Positions 11,901 through 23,060 of a stretch of DNA of 64,000 bases are shown here, in pieces; the first letter of the stretch is position 1, and each line of letters starts with the position of its first letter. The position numbers and the translations under genes were made by a program. The DNA is taken from the NCBI GenBank assembly GCA_029844215.1, contig JAQGDG010000036.1, forward strand, positions 1,798,001 to 1,862,000. Reading direction: 5' to 3'. The notes under the pieces are model-generated. The model ran no database searches. It was given only the letters and a program-made list of their open reading frames with translations, and was not told the origin of the DNA. This DNA comes from Przewalskia tangutica (taxonomy: Eukaryota; Streptophyta; Magnoliopsida; Solanales; Solanaceae).

Positions 11901-12571
11901 CCATTTGGAAAGTCGTCTTATTATTTCCTTTGGACATACGACACGCGCGTAGCGCATCGTATGCTCCCATTTGGATTGTCTTGTTGATATCATATCATAG
12001 CCATGCGCGTGAGGAAGGAATTCCGCACGCAGTGATGATTTGGAGTGAGTCCCGACCTAATATGATCGCTTATATGTCAATATCGTAGTTTGGTTATCAT
12101 ACATGTCTCCCGCTTTATATGATCGCTATGATTTCATTTACTGATTTTACGTTCACATACTGTACTTGCATCGACCTCCTTCGGGGTTGCGCTCATGCCA
12201 CAGTAGTACATTGGTCGTCGATCCGCTTTTAGGATCACCTTTCACAGATTGGGAAGCTGCTCTTCTGAGGCTTATCTTTTGGTATGTGTTCCCTGAGTTG
12301 TAGGTTCTTGTACATTCAGGTATGGCGGCCCCGTCCCGTCATAGTTGTTGTAAATCTTAGAGTGCAGTAATCGTTGTGGGCGTGGTTTGTAAAAAGGATA
12401 ACTGTCGGTTTTATGTATATATCTTAAGGCAACCATTGGGTTGGCCTGTTTATTTATTATGTCTCTCATTTCATGTGTAAAGTTTTTATTTCCGCTGGTT
12501 TTCTCTGATGTTGTATCACTAGGGTGCCCGGGGTAAGGCACCAGTCACGGGCCCGGATTCGGGTCGTGACA
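8902..12571 (+). mobile_element. Element A 3' LTR
   Basis: The LTR is 3670 bp and nearly identical to the 5' LTR. It carries the same tandem array at about 11596-11990. Differences from the 5' copy are mostly 1-3-base changes at CAG, CTG and CCGG/GGG sites. Confidence 0.92.
11596..11990 (+). repeat. About 70-bp tandem array in the A 3' LTR
   Basis: There are six units of the same type as at 5600-5997, each with the 'gcgtagcgcacg' core (one unit has 'gcgtggcgcacg'). Confidence 0.9.
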
Positions 12572-14333
12572 TGCCTTTAAATCAATTTGCCTTTCGTTAT
12601 TTCAAGTCATTTATCATACTTAAATTACTTAGAGTAAACCACTCTTTTTAACTTTCCATAAAGCTATTATAACCAACTTCCCATAAAGTTGTTATACTAG
12701 CTTTATACATTAGCAACTTACATACTTCTTTATAACCAAGAGACTTAAACTTTCCAACAAAACAAGTATCAATAATACTTTCAACATACTTAAAGTCTCT
12801 TAAGTTTTGAAAACCAAGATATCCTTAATATTTAAACAAGTGAGTTAATTCCCTAACTCAATCAACTTGGACATTCTTAAAATAAGCCAAGGATATCAAA
12901 TGGACCTAGATTGTCAAAATCTTGTACGTCTACCGTACTATACATTTACAACTTATTCATGCTCAAGATATAAGAAAGTTCCACATACCTCTTCGGTTTA
13001 ATCCACTTGCTAAGTCCAATTCGCCGTACGTAGTAAGTCAACCTATAATGACCATAGTATGTCTATTAACTTCTTACTTCAAACGTAGAATATTCCAAGT
13101 GCAAAGTCATTAAATTCTACGGAAAATCGGACAGCACTTCCTTTGTTTCTACATACTTTGCCACCTTTTTCAAGGCCGAATTCAATAACCAAACACGCCA
13201 CATTTAAGGCTCAACAAAGTAGTTAACAATAGGATTACACGCTTAATCAAGACGCAAAATTCCGCCCCACAATAAATATCAAACTAGTCCAACATATAAA
13301 GTCCATTCGGCAATTTGAGAGGCACTAATACAAATTCGTTTCCAATTCCTTTTTAATCCAAGTTGTTTAGTATAACATGTAATCAAGCCGCAATCGATTA
13401 TAACTACTACATTATTCAAGTAGATAACATGCGACGATTCTAGTTAACGACCAAATTGTAATTCAATTTCAACGACTAACATGTCATTTTCGGATTTGAG
13501 CTTCCAAATTTCCATAACACTTATCAAACTTCATAACACATATTACATGATCATTTCTAACTTATAATAACATGGAATCTTCAATTACAAAAGTAAGACG
13601 AAGATTATACCTCATTTAGCCCAAATATGATCCAAGATTACAAGTCGATCCTTAACAACTTTAGCTCCTCCTTTCGACGTTCCAATCCACTCCAAGCAAC
13701 CCTTAGAAGCTTATGAAGAACTCCTCTTCAAGTTCCAACTTCAAAGTTGAATAACTCCTTAGGTTTTCGCCTTGCGACTAATACGAAAACACCATTTTTC
13801 CGGGATCTTTCTATTGAGATACATTTACAATACCCTTAGGTACCTTGGTTTAAAATATTGTGAATTTAGAACAAAAATTGCAAAATTTCATCCTTCAAAA
13901 AGCCACAAAGTCGAGAGCTTACATTGAGAGCAAGAACAAGATTACAAATTTTTCTCTAAGTGTAGAATGACAGTCTTGCTACTAGTATACTTAAATAACA
14001 CAAGGAAGGGTCAAGATTAAAACAAATGGGTGGCTTGGATGAGTTTCATTAAAATATCATGCTATGTGGGCTCATTGACTTGGTCAATGTTGTCAAGCTC
14101 TTAGTCTAGCAAGACTTTCTTCATAATTATGGTCAAATGACCATTCTACCCATGCACAATTTCGACCAAGACCACTAAGGGGGGGTGACACGTATCGCCC
14201 TCTCATTCGTCGCAATATTTCGTTTTCCGATAATTTCATAATTCCGATAAATTTTTACTCGTCTCAAACCTTAACTTTTTTGAGTTCTTACGTACGTTCT
14301 TATAAACATATCCTGAAATTCCGGGGTTTAACA

Positions 14334-15127
14334 AAATCAAAGTCTCATAATCTTTCAAAATAAATATTCATTAATGTAGTAACTTAGCAAGGTCAACTAG
14401 ACTCCACTACTTCCTAACAACTCTTACCAACATCCCTCATAAGACTTGGTAAGAACTTAGGAATATTCTAGACATGTTTTTAGCCTAAAATCTATCACGT
14501 GAATACTTCCTAATTACAAGGCAAGTACTTCAAGAAGGCAAGTCACGTATACTCCAAATAACAAGGAAAGTATACTTCAAACAACAAGTCATGTATATAC
14601 TCCCAACAACAAGGAAGTATACTCAAATCAAATAATGTATACTTCTAACAACAAGGCAAGTATACTCAAATATCAAGTCATGTATACTCCTAACAACAAG
14701 GAAAGTATACTATAAACATACTCATGTCTTAGAGAAGAGGAAGTCCACATACCTCGCGACGACTAACCATTTCGACACGTAGCAAAACGCTCCAAGTACT
14801 TCAACTCCATCGGCTATTCCTTAAGCCAAGTAGACCATGCTACACGTAGTACTTCAACCTAAAATGGCCATAGTACTTCTATCAATATCTTACTTTCTAG
14901 TATAAGACTTATACCAAATAATGCCCTCTAATTCTACGGAAATTTGGGCAGCACTTCCTTTGTTTCTACGTACTTTTCCACCTTTTCCAAGGCCCGTATT
15001 TCCATAACCAACAAGCCACATTTAAGGCGCAACCAACAGTTAGTCAAAGGGGATTACACACCTAACTGGACGTGTAAAATTCTGCCCCATAATCTAAACA
15101 AAACAGTCCATAATATACCAACATTTT
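14334..15127 (-). mobile_element. LTR fragment J (host of element H)
   Basis: The sequence is typical of the central part of a reverse-strand LTR of this family. It has 'cacatacctcgcgacgac', 'gcaaaacgctccaagtacttcaa' spread over 14747-14810, and the 'acggaaatttgggcagcacttcc' block near 14937. It begins abruptly at the end of H and ends abruptly at the start of K, so both appear to have inserted into it. Neither of its own ends is in the window. Confidence 0.65.
14500..14720 (-). repeat. Degenerate tandem repeat in LTR fragment J
   Basis: Units of roughly 40-55 bp alternate 'aacaacaaggaaagtatact' with 'caagtcatgtatactcc'. The array is specific to this fragment. Confidence 0.75.
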
Positions 15128-16545
15128 TGTTACAACCCGTTCCCGGGCCCGCGACTGGTACCCTACCTGGGCACCCTTCTATACATACAATATGAGTAAC
15201 ACGCGGAAGATAATATCACTCCTTTTTTTTTCTCAAATCAAAGGCAAAGCCGATAAGGCTGCCGTAAATATATATAACATACCCAACTGGGTCTACACTG
15301 TACAACGATGTAATACAACTCTAGTCAGTCCAGCCCACATATGAATACAAACCTCTAAGAGTTTGACAACAACTGTGATGGGACAAGGCCCCGTCGTACC
15401 CCTTAATACCTAGTCATAAAGATAAGCTCCGGAACATTGAAGTTATTCAACATGTTGAACAAGGATCCTATGCTCGCGGATCCACAACTGAGTACCTAGA
15501 TGTGCGGACATGACATTTAACGCAGAAGGAGGTCGATAACAAGTACTAAGTATGGAACCAAATAAAGTACGATTAAAATCATGGTTGTGTACAAGAATGA
15601 CGAGGCAAGTATAGAAAATCAAATACCGATCCTACCATGTCACATAACCTAAAAGCCAATCGCACTTGTATCATCAGACTATAACAACTCCAAGAGTCGA
15701 TCGTGCCTTTTAAGAATATAATATCACACACCCAAATACAAAGCAGGAAACAAGTATGATAACCAAATTAATCAATAAGAGTAATGAAAATCAACTTCAT
15801 CTTTTAAAAGACCATTTCACAATATATAAGCAGTCATCCCAAGTCAGGGACGCATGCCCTCAAAATCATTACTCAAATATAACCATGGGTCTCATGCCCA
15901 CAATATCAAGCGTGCGGTGAATTCTTCTCACCGCTTCGGCCATGATATAATATAACACCAATATGTATACATGAACACCGTGTCCCACTGTGGTCATAAA
16001 ATCAGACGCTAAGTAGGAAAGCTAACCACGGATCCACTGCATCATAGAATCGATCGGGGCAAGACGAAGGCATAGCTACGATCCACCAAGGCTATCAATC
16101 GACCGGCAATTACGAAAGCTACGAGATCCACCGCCGCGAGGTATGACGGCAAGTGAAGCCATATACGAGCCTACCATACCAACTATGATATAATCGACCG
16201 GGCAAATACGAAAGTCAACTACTGTGATCCGGCTGACAAGAATCGATCGGCAAGTACGGCTAGCTACGATCTCCGCTGCATTATCAACCTCATGGAGAAG
16301 CTAGTCCATGGCATAACAATAACAATGGAAGCATACCCACGGGCCACCAACGTGTCGATGTCCAAGTAAATAACACGATAAAGAAGCGACGGGGCACGAA
16401 AGCCAACTACGATCCACTGCATCAACAATCGACCAAGGCAAATGCGGGGCTACTTACTGATCCCGCGTCATCAACCTCATGGAGAGCTAGTCCATGGAAT
16501 AACAATAATAATGGAAGCATACCCGTGGACTATCCAAAGAATCGG
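15128..16545 (-). mobile_element. LTR fragment K
   Basis: It begins TGTTACAACCCGTTCCCGGG, a diverged form of the reverse-read LTR 3' end (TGTCACGACCCG...). It continues with the family's 3' LTR features (pyrimidine-rich leader end, 'gccccgtcgtacccc', GGATCC hairpin near 15465) up to 16545. There another reverse LTR terminus begins without a completed K, so K is interrupted by L1. The other part of K is not found in the window. Confidence 0.65.
16010..16500 (-). repeat. Degenerate tandem array in LTR fragment K
   Basis: Recurrent units contain 'gatccactgcatca', 'aatcgaccgg' and 'gcaaatacg'. They resemble the arrays of solo LTR C (26460-26880) and, on the opposite strand, the 3' LTR of D (about 44990-45260). 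Confidence 0.7.
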
Positions 16546-17159
16546 TGTCACGACCGACCTGACGTGGATCGTACCTTACCGGGCACTCTGATACAACATC
16601 AGAGAAAACCATTTGAAAATAAACTCACAACAAGAAACCATATAGAATATAAAGCAGGCTAACCCAAAATGGCTACCTTTAAATATAACAAAAACTGAAC
16701 AGTTACATCCTTAACAACCCAATTTATAACGTGACTAGGCACTTCTAAGAATGTGTAACCACTATGACGGGACAGGGCCCCGTCATACCCCTGAATGTAC
16801 ATAACATCTACAATATCAGGGAGAACCGTACCAAAAGTCAAGCCTCCGGAGAAGTGGAGCTTCTGACACCTGAGCAAAGATCCTAAGAATGAGGATCCAC
16901 CACCTGCTTACCCCTACCTGCGGCATGAACGCAGCCCCCGAGGAAGGGGGTCAGTACACAATATGTACTAAGTATGTAAAACTGGAAAATACTGTAATAA
17001 TATCTTAAGTCTAAAATAAGCTGGAGTCATGGATGATAATCAAATTATAGTACATTGTGCCTTACTAATAATGAGAGTAACAAGTATAAACTTTACTGCA
17101 TAAAAATAGAAGGCTCATGATCAAAACAGGGTCACCCGCCCGTAGTATCATTAAGCAAT

Positions 17160-17345
17160 CCTACTCCTGGGACTATTTCACCCGCATAGGTCCTGTGGAC
17201 CCGCATGAGGTCATCCGCCTCGCATAGGACTATTTCACCCGCATGGGACTATTTCACCCGCATGAAGTCATCCGCCTCGCATGGGACTATTTCACCCGCA
17301 TGGGACTATTTCACCCGCATGGACCCGGTGGGCCCGCATGAGTAC
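17160..17345 (-). repeat. Short tandem array in L1
   Basis: Units of about 20-45 bp are built on 'gggactatttcacccgcat'. A shorter version is at 19385-19500 in the G LTR and another at 2165-2285 in H. Confidence 0.8.
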
Positions 17346-18931
17346 AAGCGCCGCACTCGCATCATGGGTAGCAAATCCATGGCATAAGTAGTAAACCATC
17401 CTAATGGACGCATACCCGTGGACCATCCATCGTGTCAGTATGTCCAAAGGAAATAACAAGAATAACCCGGGGTCTACCCCGTAAGAACATATAACCTAGC
17501 ACAACCGGCTATCATATATAACATAAGCGCTACCGGCTTATCATAACATAAGCAAGTTAAGAAATCCCCTAACTTCTTATTAACATTATTAATATATCCT
17601 CTCATTTTAGTTTACTTAAGGCATTAACATGTCATTTAAGAGAAAATCCGGAATTCAACCCAAGTACCACGTACTTCTAACCTTTTGAGAATGACTCTTT
17701 TTTTTTTATATAAAACCTTCCAAGATACTAATAACCGTAGTATCACGTCACGACTACTTTTCAAGACAAGTCACATTTCCTTTTAGAAATATCATAGGCT
17801 TCTAAATCAAGTGACTTCATTTCTTTTAAAACCTTAGGCAATTAATGCCTTAAAATCAATTTGCCTTTCACAAATTCAAATCATTTATCCGTACTTATTT
17901 TACCTAGAGTAAATCTTTCTTTGTTAACCGTCCATAAAGATAATATAACCAACTTCCCATAAAGTCATCATATTAACGTTATACATTAGTCAAATACATT
18001 TCCCTATATCCAAGGGACTTATACTTTTTAACACGAAACAAGTATTATATACTTAAAACACTTCAAGTCCCTTAACCTTGAAACTTAAGACATCATTAAA
18101 ACAAGTAAGGGATATCAAAGCCTCAGACGCTCATCGTACTATATAGATGCAACTATTCATGCTCAAGAGATAGGAAAGTTCCACATACCTCTTCGGGTCA
18201 ATCCACTTGCAAGTCCAATATACCGCACGTAGTATGTTTAACCTATAATGACCATAATACGTCCATTAGCCTCTATCTTCAACGTAGAGCATTCTAATTG
18301 AAAAGTCTCTTATTCCTACGGAAAATTGGACAGCACTTCCTTTGTTTCTACATACTTTGCCACCTTTTTCAAGGCCGAATTCAATAACCAAACACGCCAC
18401 CTTTAAGGCTCAACAATCCAATCAACACAAAGGGGATTACACGCCTAACTTGGACGTGTAAAATTCTGCCCCACAATACATAACAACTAATACAAACTAC
18501 AAAGTCCAATTTGGAAATTTTGAGGTATAACAACCTAACTTCTTATCCAATTCCTTTTTAATCCAATTTCTTATCCAATTCCTACATGCAATACCTCTAA
18601 AGGCAATGTTGACAACTATAAGTCCTTTCTTCCACACATGCAACATAATTAACTAGCAAAAGAGAAATGATTGTTACCTTAGAGCTTACCCCAAATTAGT
18701 CCAACAAAATCCACTTGTCTTCTTTCCAAAATCACCTTCACCAACCTCCTACAAGTTTGTCAACATGTTTCCTTCTTGCCACCTTTTCAGAATTTCTCTA
18801 GGTTAGGTTTCTTCTTGAATTTCTAGAGAGAAGGGAGAGGAATTTTAGAGAGAAGGAAGAACTTTTTAGAGAGAAGAAGAAACTTTTTAGAGAGAAGGAA
18901 TTTCAATAAATAGGACATGCAAAAATCAGAT

Positions 18932-18946
18932 GGGGGGGGGGGGGGG
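18932..18946. repeat. 15-bp G homopolymer beside the L1/G junction
   Basis: An uninterrupted run of 15 G lies at the position where related LTRs have 4-6 G before 'tgacac.tgtcacc'. T7 (18968-18974) and C6 (18998-19003) runs follow within 60 bp. The length may be unreliable. Confidence 0.9.
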
Positions 18947-19003
18947 AACTTGTCACCCTCCCATGGCTTTTTTTAAAACAAAACAGTTCTGATTTTTCCC
19001 CCC

Positions 19004-21891
19004 AGCCTCGCAGAACCCGCCATACCCCTGAATGTACATAAATCTACAACATCAGGGAAACCGTACCAAAAGACAAGCCTCCGGAGAAATGGAGCTTCTG
19101 ACACCTGATCAGTGATCCTAAGAATAAGGATCCACCACCTGCTTACCCCTACCTGCGGAATGAACGCAGCCCATGAAAGGGGTCAAGACACAATATGTAC
19201 CAAGTATGTAAATCGAAAATACGCAATTTATATCATAAGTCTAAAATAAAGTTGAGACATGTATGATAATCAAATTACGCATTGTGCCTACTAACAATGA
19301 GAGTGAACAAGTGTATACTTTATCGCATAAAATACGAGGCTCATGATCGGTGGTCACCTCCCGTAGTATCATTAAGCAATCCGACTCGGGACTATTTCAC
19401 CCGTGATAGTCCCGCAGACCGCAATGGAGCCGCCGCCCGCATGGACTATTTCACCCGCACAAGACTATTTCACCCGCTTAGGCCCGGTGGGCCCGCAATG
19501 AGTACAAACGCCACACTCGCATCATGGTAGCAAATCCATGGAATTAATAGTAACCCAGGACTTTACCCCGTAAGAATAACATAACCTAGCACAACCGGCT
19601 ATCATACATAACATAAGCACTACCGGCTTATCATACATAACATAAGCACTATCGGCTTATCATAACATAAGCAAGTTAAGAAATCTCCTAACTTCTTATT
19701 AACTTTATTATATACCCTCTCATTTTAGTTTACTTAAGGCACTAACATGTCATTATAAAATCCGGGAATTTAACCCAAAGTACTACGTACTTCTATTCTT
19801 TTAAAATGACCTTTTTCCATATAAAACTTCCAAGATACTAATAACCGTAGTATCAAGTCATATCTACTTTTCAAGACAAGTCACAATACCTTTTAGAAAT
19901 ACATTTATAGGCTTTTAAATCAAGTGACTTCTTTCTTTTAAAACCTTAAGCAATTGATGCCTTCAAATCAATTTGCCTTTCATTATTTCAAGTCATTTAT
20001 CATTATTTACATTACTAGAGTAAACAACTCTTTCATCTTTCCATAAAGCTATTATAACCAACTTCCCATAAGGTCGTTATACTAACTTTATACTTTAGGC
20101 AATTACATTCTTCTTTATATCCAAGAGACTTATACTTTCAAAACCAAGTATCATATACTTTTAAAATACTTCAAGTCTCTTAACTTTAGAAATCAAGTTT
20201 CTTAACTTTAGAATAGCTCAAGGAATCAATACTTTCCAAATCAAGTATTCTATACATTTTCAAGTCAAGAAATCTTTGTTTACCTTTTTAGAATAAACCA
20301 TTCTTTTTACTTTCCATAGAGTTATTAACCAACTTTATGCTTTTGAAACCAAGGCATTTCTATCCTTTAAAAACAAGTGAGTTAATTCTCTAACTCAACC
20401 AACTTGAACATCCTTAAAACAAGTAAAGGATATCAAATGAAACTAAATTCATTTAAATCTCGTACGTCTACCGTACTATACATTTACAACTACTCATGCT
20501 CAAGAGATAAGAAAGTTCCACATACCTCTTCGGTTCAATCCACTTGCTAAGTCCAATATGCCGTACGTAGTATGTCAACCTATAATGACCATAATACGTC
20601 TATTAACTTCTAACTTCAAACGTAGAATATTCTAAGTGCAAAGTCACTAAATTCTACGGAAAATCGGACAACACTTCCTTTGTTTCTACATACTTTTCCA
20701 CCTTTTTTAAGGCCCGAATTCAATAACCAAACACGCCACATTTAAGGCTCAACAATGTAGTTAACAATAGGGGATTACACGCCTAACAAGACGTGTAAAA
20801 TTCCGCCCCACAATTGATATCAAACTAGTCCAAAAGACAATGTCATATTCGGCAATTTGAGGGACAACAACTCAAAGTCTTTTCCAATTCCTTTTCAATC
20901 CAAGTTGTTTAGTATAACATGTTATAAAGCCGTAATCGATTATAACAACTACAATCTTCAAGTAGATAACATGCGACGATTCTAATTATCGACCAAATTG
21001 TATTTCAATTTCAAATGGCTCACAATGTCATTTCGGATTTAGGCTTCCACTATCCATATCACTTATCAATCTTCAATACATATACTTCATGCTAGATAAA
21101 ATGTAAGGCTACAACAATATGAAATCTTATAACACTTAAGAGAACAAGATTGTTACCTTGACGAGCCTTAATCCAACTTCAAGATCCGAAGTCACTCCCT
21201 AGCAACTTAGAGCCTCTCCTTGACACTTCAATCCGCCACTTGAAGCCCTTAGAAGATCACAAACAACTTTCCTTCAATTCCCAATCCAAACCTAGGAAAG
21301 TGACTAGGTTTTCACCTTGCGACTAATACGAAAACGACACTTTTCTGGGATCTTTATATTGAGATACACTTACAATACCCTTAGGAACCTTGGTTTAAAG
21401 TGTGGAGATTATTGGACAACAAATGAAAATTTTCTCCTTGAAACCCTTAGTGAACCCGAGAGCTCCCTTTGTGTTCTTCAAGTTTTCTTGAAATTTGTCT
21501 AAGTGTGGGAACTAGTCTTGCTACTAGTATGTTTAAATAACAACATGGAGGGTCAAGATGAGAACAATTGGGTGGCTTGGATCCAATTCACTTAAAAATC
21601 TAGCCAAGTGGCCCTTTTGACTTAGTCAATATTACCAAGCTCTAGCCCTAGCAAGACTTGGTTATCTTAACCTTGGCCAAATGACCATTTGATCCATGTC
21701 CATTTGATCCATGTCCATTTCGTCCAAGACTAACTAAGGGGGGTGACACGTGTCACCTTCCCGTTCGTCGCAATATTTCATTTCCCGACATTTCCATAAT
21801 TCTGATTAATTTTTACTAGTCTCAAATGTTAACATTTTTGAGTTCTTACGTACGTTCTTATAAACATGTCCTGGAATTACGGGGTGTAACA
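19004..21891 (-). mobile_element. Element G 3' LTR, lacking its outer end
   Basis: This reverse-strand LTR ends at GGGGTGTAACA (21891), directly followed by a reversed polypurine tract and integrase, so it is the 3' LTR of element G. About 220 bp expected at the left are missing. The copy begins inside the 'cccgccatacccctgaatg' segment. It is the same subfamily as H, with TGTTACACCCC as the element-sense start. It contains the LTR sequence homologous to the site that element A hit in H. Confidence 0.8.
21742..21757. promoter_or_regulatory. Perfect 16-bp palindrome with a G-box core in U3 of G
   Basis: GGTGACACGTGTCACC is its own reverse complement and has CACGTG, the core bound by plant bZIP and bHLH factors, at its centre. 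Imperfect forms lie at the same U3 position in other LTRs, such as near 3110, 38690, 39050, 42650, 46490 and 46806, about 185 bp upstream of the TATA box. Use as an enhancer is inferred. Confidence 0.5.
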
Positions 21892-21906
21892 TTCTTCCCC
21901 CCTTAG
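21892..21906 (-). other. Polypurine tract of element G
   Basis: Read in reverse this is CTAAGGGGGGAAGAA, immediately before the 3' LTR of G. The 'gaacattcg..cgaatgtttct' block follows at 21907-21930, as in the other elements. Confidence 0.85.
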
Positions 21907-22024
21907 AAACATTCGTCCCCGAATGTTCTTTTGGGATTCAATCTTATAGATAGCGACATAGTCTCCCTTTTCAACCCCTACCTATCAATAATGCCACACG
22001 TGGCCACATAACAATACTTATACT

Positions 22025-23060
22025 AAAACGTCAACCTGAACTCCAAGCGTCGACGTCGGTTATCTGCATAAAGCTTCTGTCGACTCTGAGCTTGCTAATA
22101 ATCTTTCCTGGATAGGCTTCGCCATATCCACAGCCCGCTGAATCAAGTCTGGGCCAACTAACTGAACCTTTCCTACGTCGAACCAACCAACCGGCGATCT
22201 ACACTTCCGCCCATACAAAACCTCATATGGCGTCATCTGAATGCAAGAATGGTAGTTGTTTTTATAAGCAAACTCAACAAGAGGCAAGTGATCCTCCCAG
22301 CTACCCCTGAAATCAATAACACTCCGCAAAGATATCCTCAAGTGCTCGGATAGTATGCTCTCTCTCTGTCCGCTTCGAGGGTGTAATGCAACACCGAGAC
22401 TCACTGTGTCCCTACCCTTCGAAAACCTCCGGTTATCTCAGAACCGAGCTCATATGTCTGTCATCATAAATGTAGGAACCCAGTGCAGTCTCACAATCTC
22501 CCTGCTATATAATCTTGCATAATCCTCAGCCGAGTAAGTGGTCCTAACCGGAAGAACACGGGCTGGTTTCGTCAGCCTGTTTACTATGACCTCCAGGGAG
22601 TCGCACTTCCTCCGAGTACGACGCCACCCTGTAACAACATCCATATTAATAACCCCCCATCTCTAAGTTGGGATCTCAATCGCCTGTAGTAGCCCACAGG
22701 GCTCCTGGTGTTCCACCTTGACCTGCTACTAACTCGGACACTAAGCAACAAACTGCACTACGTCCCTCTTCAGGTCATCTTATCCATACATACATCTGCG
22801 GTCATGATACATCTTAGTCAACCCCGGATAAATAGAGTAACGAGCATTGTGTGCCTCCCCCAGAATCTGCTGATGAAGTCCTGCAACATCGGGAACACAC
22901 AATCTGCCCTCGAATCTTAGCACCCCATCAGGCGCTACCTCAAATAAACTCTCCTCCTCTCGAAGAGCCGTATCTCGATACCGTATCATAACTGGATCCT
23001 CATACTGTCGCCTCTTTACCTCCTTAACAACGGAAGACTCAGCAATCTCTCGGATCTAAA
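22025..23060 (-). pseudogene. Element G integrase fragment, with the end of RNase H
   Basis: Integrase inserts the cDNA copy into the genome. Read in reverse, the order is as follows. The tail of the RNase H linker is near 23050-22990. The N-terminal zinc-binding region is at 22989-22780 (LRFEGRLCVPDV, EAHNARYSI, TKMYHD). Catalytic-core segments are at 22644-22450 (KCDSLEVIVNRLTKPA, YARLYSREIVRLHWVP). The core end and C-terminal part are at 22404-22060 (SWEDHLPLVEFAYKNNYHS, APYEVLYGRKCRSP-like, GWFDVGKVQLVGPDL). The frame is broken between these blocks. After the QSRQKLYAD-like motif near 22075 the sequence goes straight to the 3' UTR, so the GPY/F module and chromodomain are missing. The upstream remainder of pol is cut off by element E. 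Confidence 0.8.

Larger units (their letters stand above)
2908..12571 (+). mobile_element. Element A: complete non-autonomous Tekay-like LTR retrotransposon
   Basis: The element has both LTRs (3666 and 3670 bp), a primer site and polypurine tract, and is flanked by the 5-bp target duplication TGCCT (2903-2907 and 12572-12576). The LTRs begin TGTTATACCCC and end GGGTCGTGACA. The interior is only 2328 bp (6574-8901). It holds a broken gag and a spacer and no protease, RT, RNase H or integrase, where an autonomous Tekay element has roughly 5 kb of gag-pol. The element could move only with pol supplied in trans. The LTR pair is very similar, so insertion was probably recent, and it hit the LTR of H. 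Confidence 0.93.
1585..14333 (-). mobile_element. Element H 5' LTR, split by element A
   Basis: The LTR runs from TGTCACGACCCG at 1585 (its 3' end read in reverse) to CCGGGGTTTAACA at 14333 (its 5' end read in reverse). Its own sequence is 1585-2907 plus 12577-14333, about 3.1 kb. The rest is element A. The join is supported by the uninterrupted homologous stretch in the G LTR near 19957-19985, where 'gatgcc' runs straight into 'ttcaaatcaatttgcc'. The TGTTAAACCCC terminus marks a subfamily shared with the G LTR and different from the TGTTATACCCC terminus of A, B, D and F. Confidence 0.85.
16546..18997 (-). mobile_element. LTR copy L1, truncated at its U3 end
   Basis: The copy starts with the reverse LTR terminus TGTCACGACC at 16546. 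It carries the 8-bp-arm hairpin at 16764-16786, the GATCCT/AGGATC hairpin at 16879-16897 and the 'gactatttcacccgcat' array at 17160-17345. Its right third (18540-18960) differs strongly from the neighbouring G LTR. The expected ...GGGGTATAACA end is missing. After a 15-G run the sequence passes into another LTR copy near 18997-19010. It may be a solo LTR that lost its end, or one partner of an LTR-LTR fusion. Confidence 0.65.
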
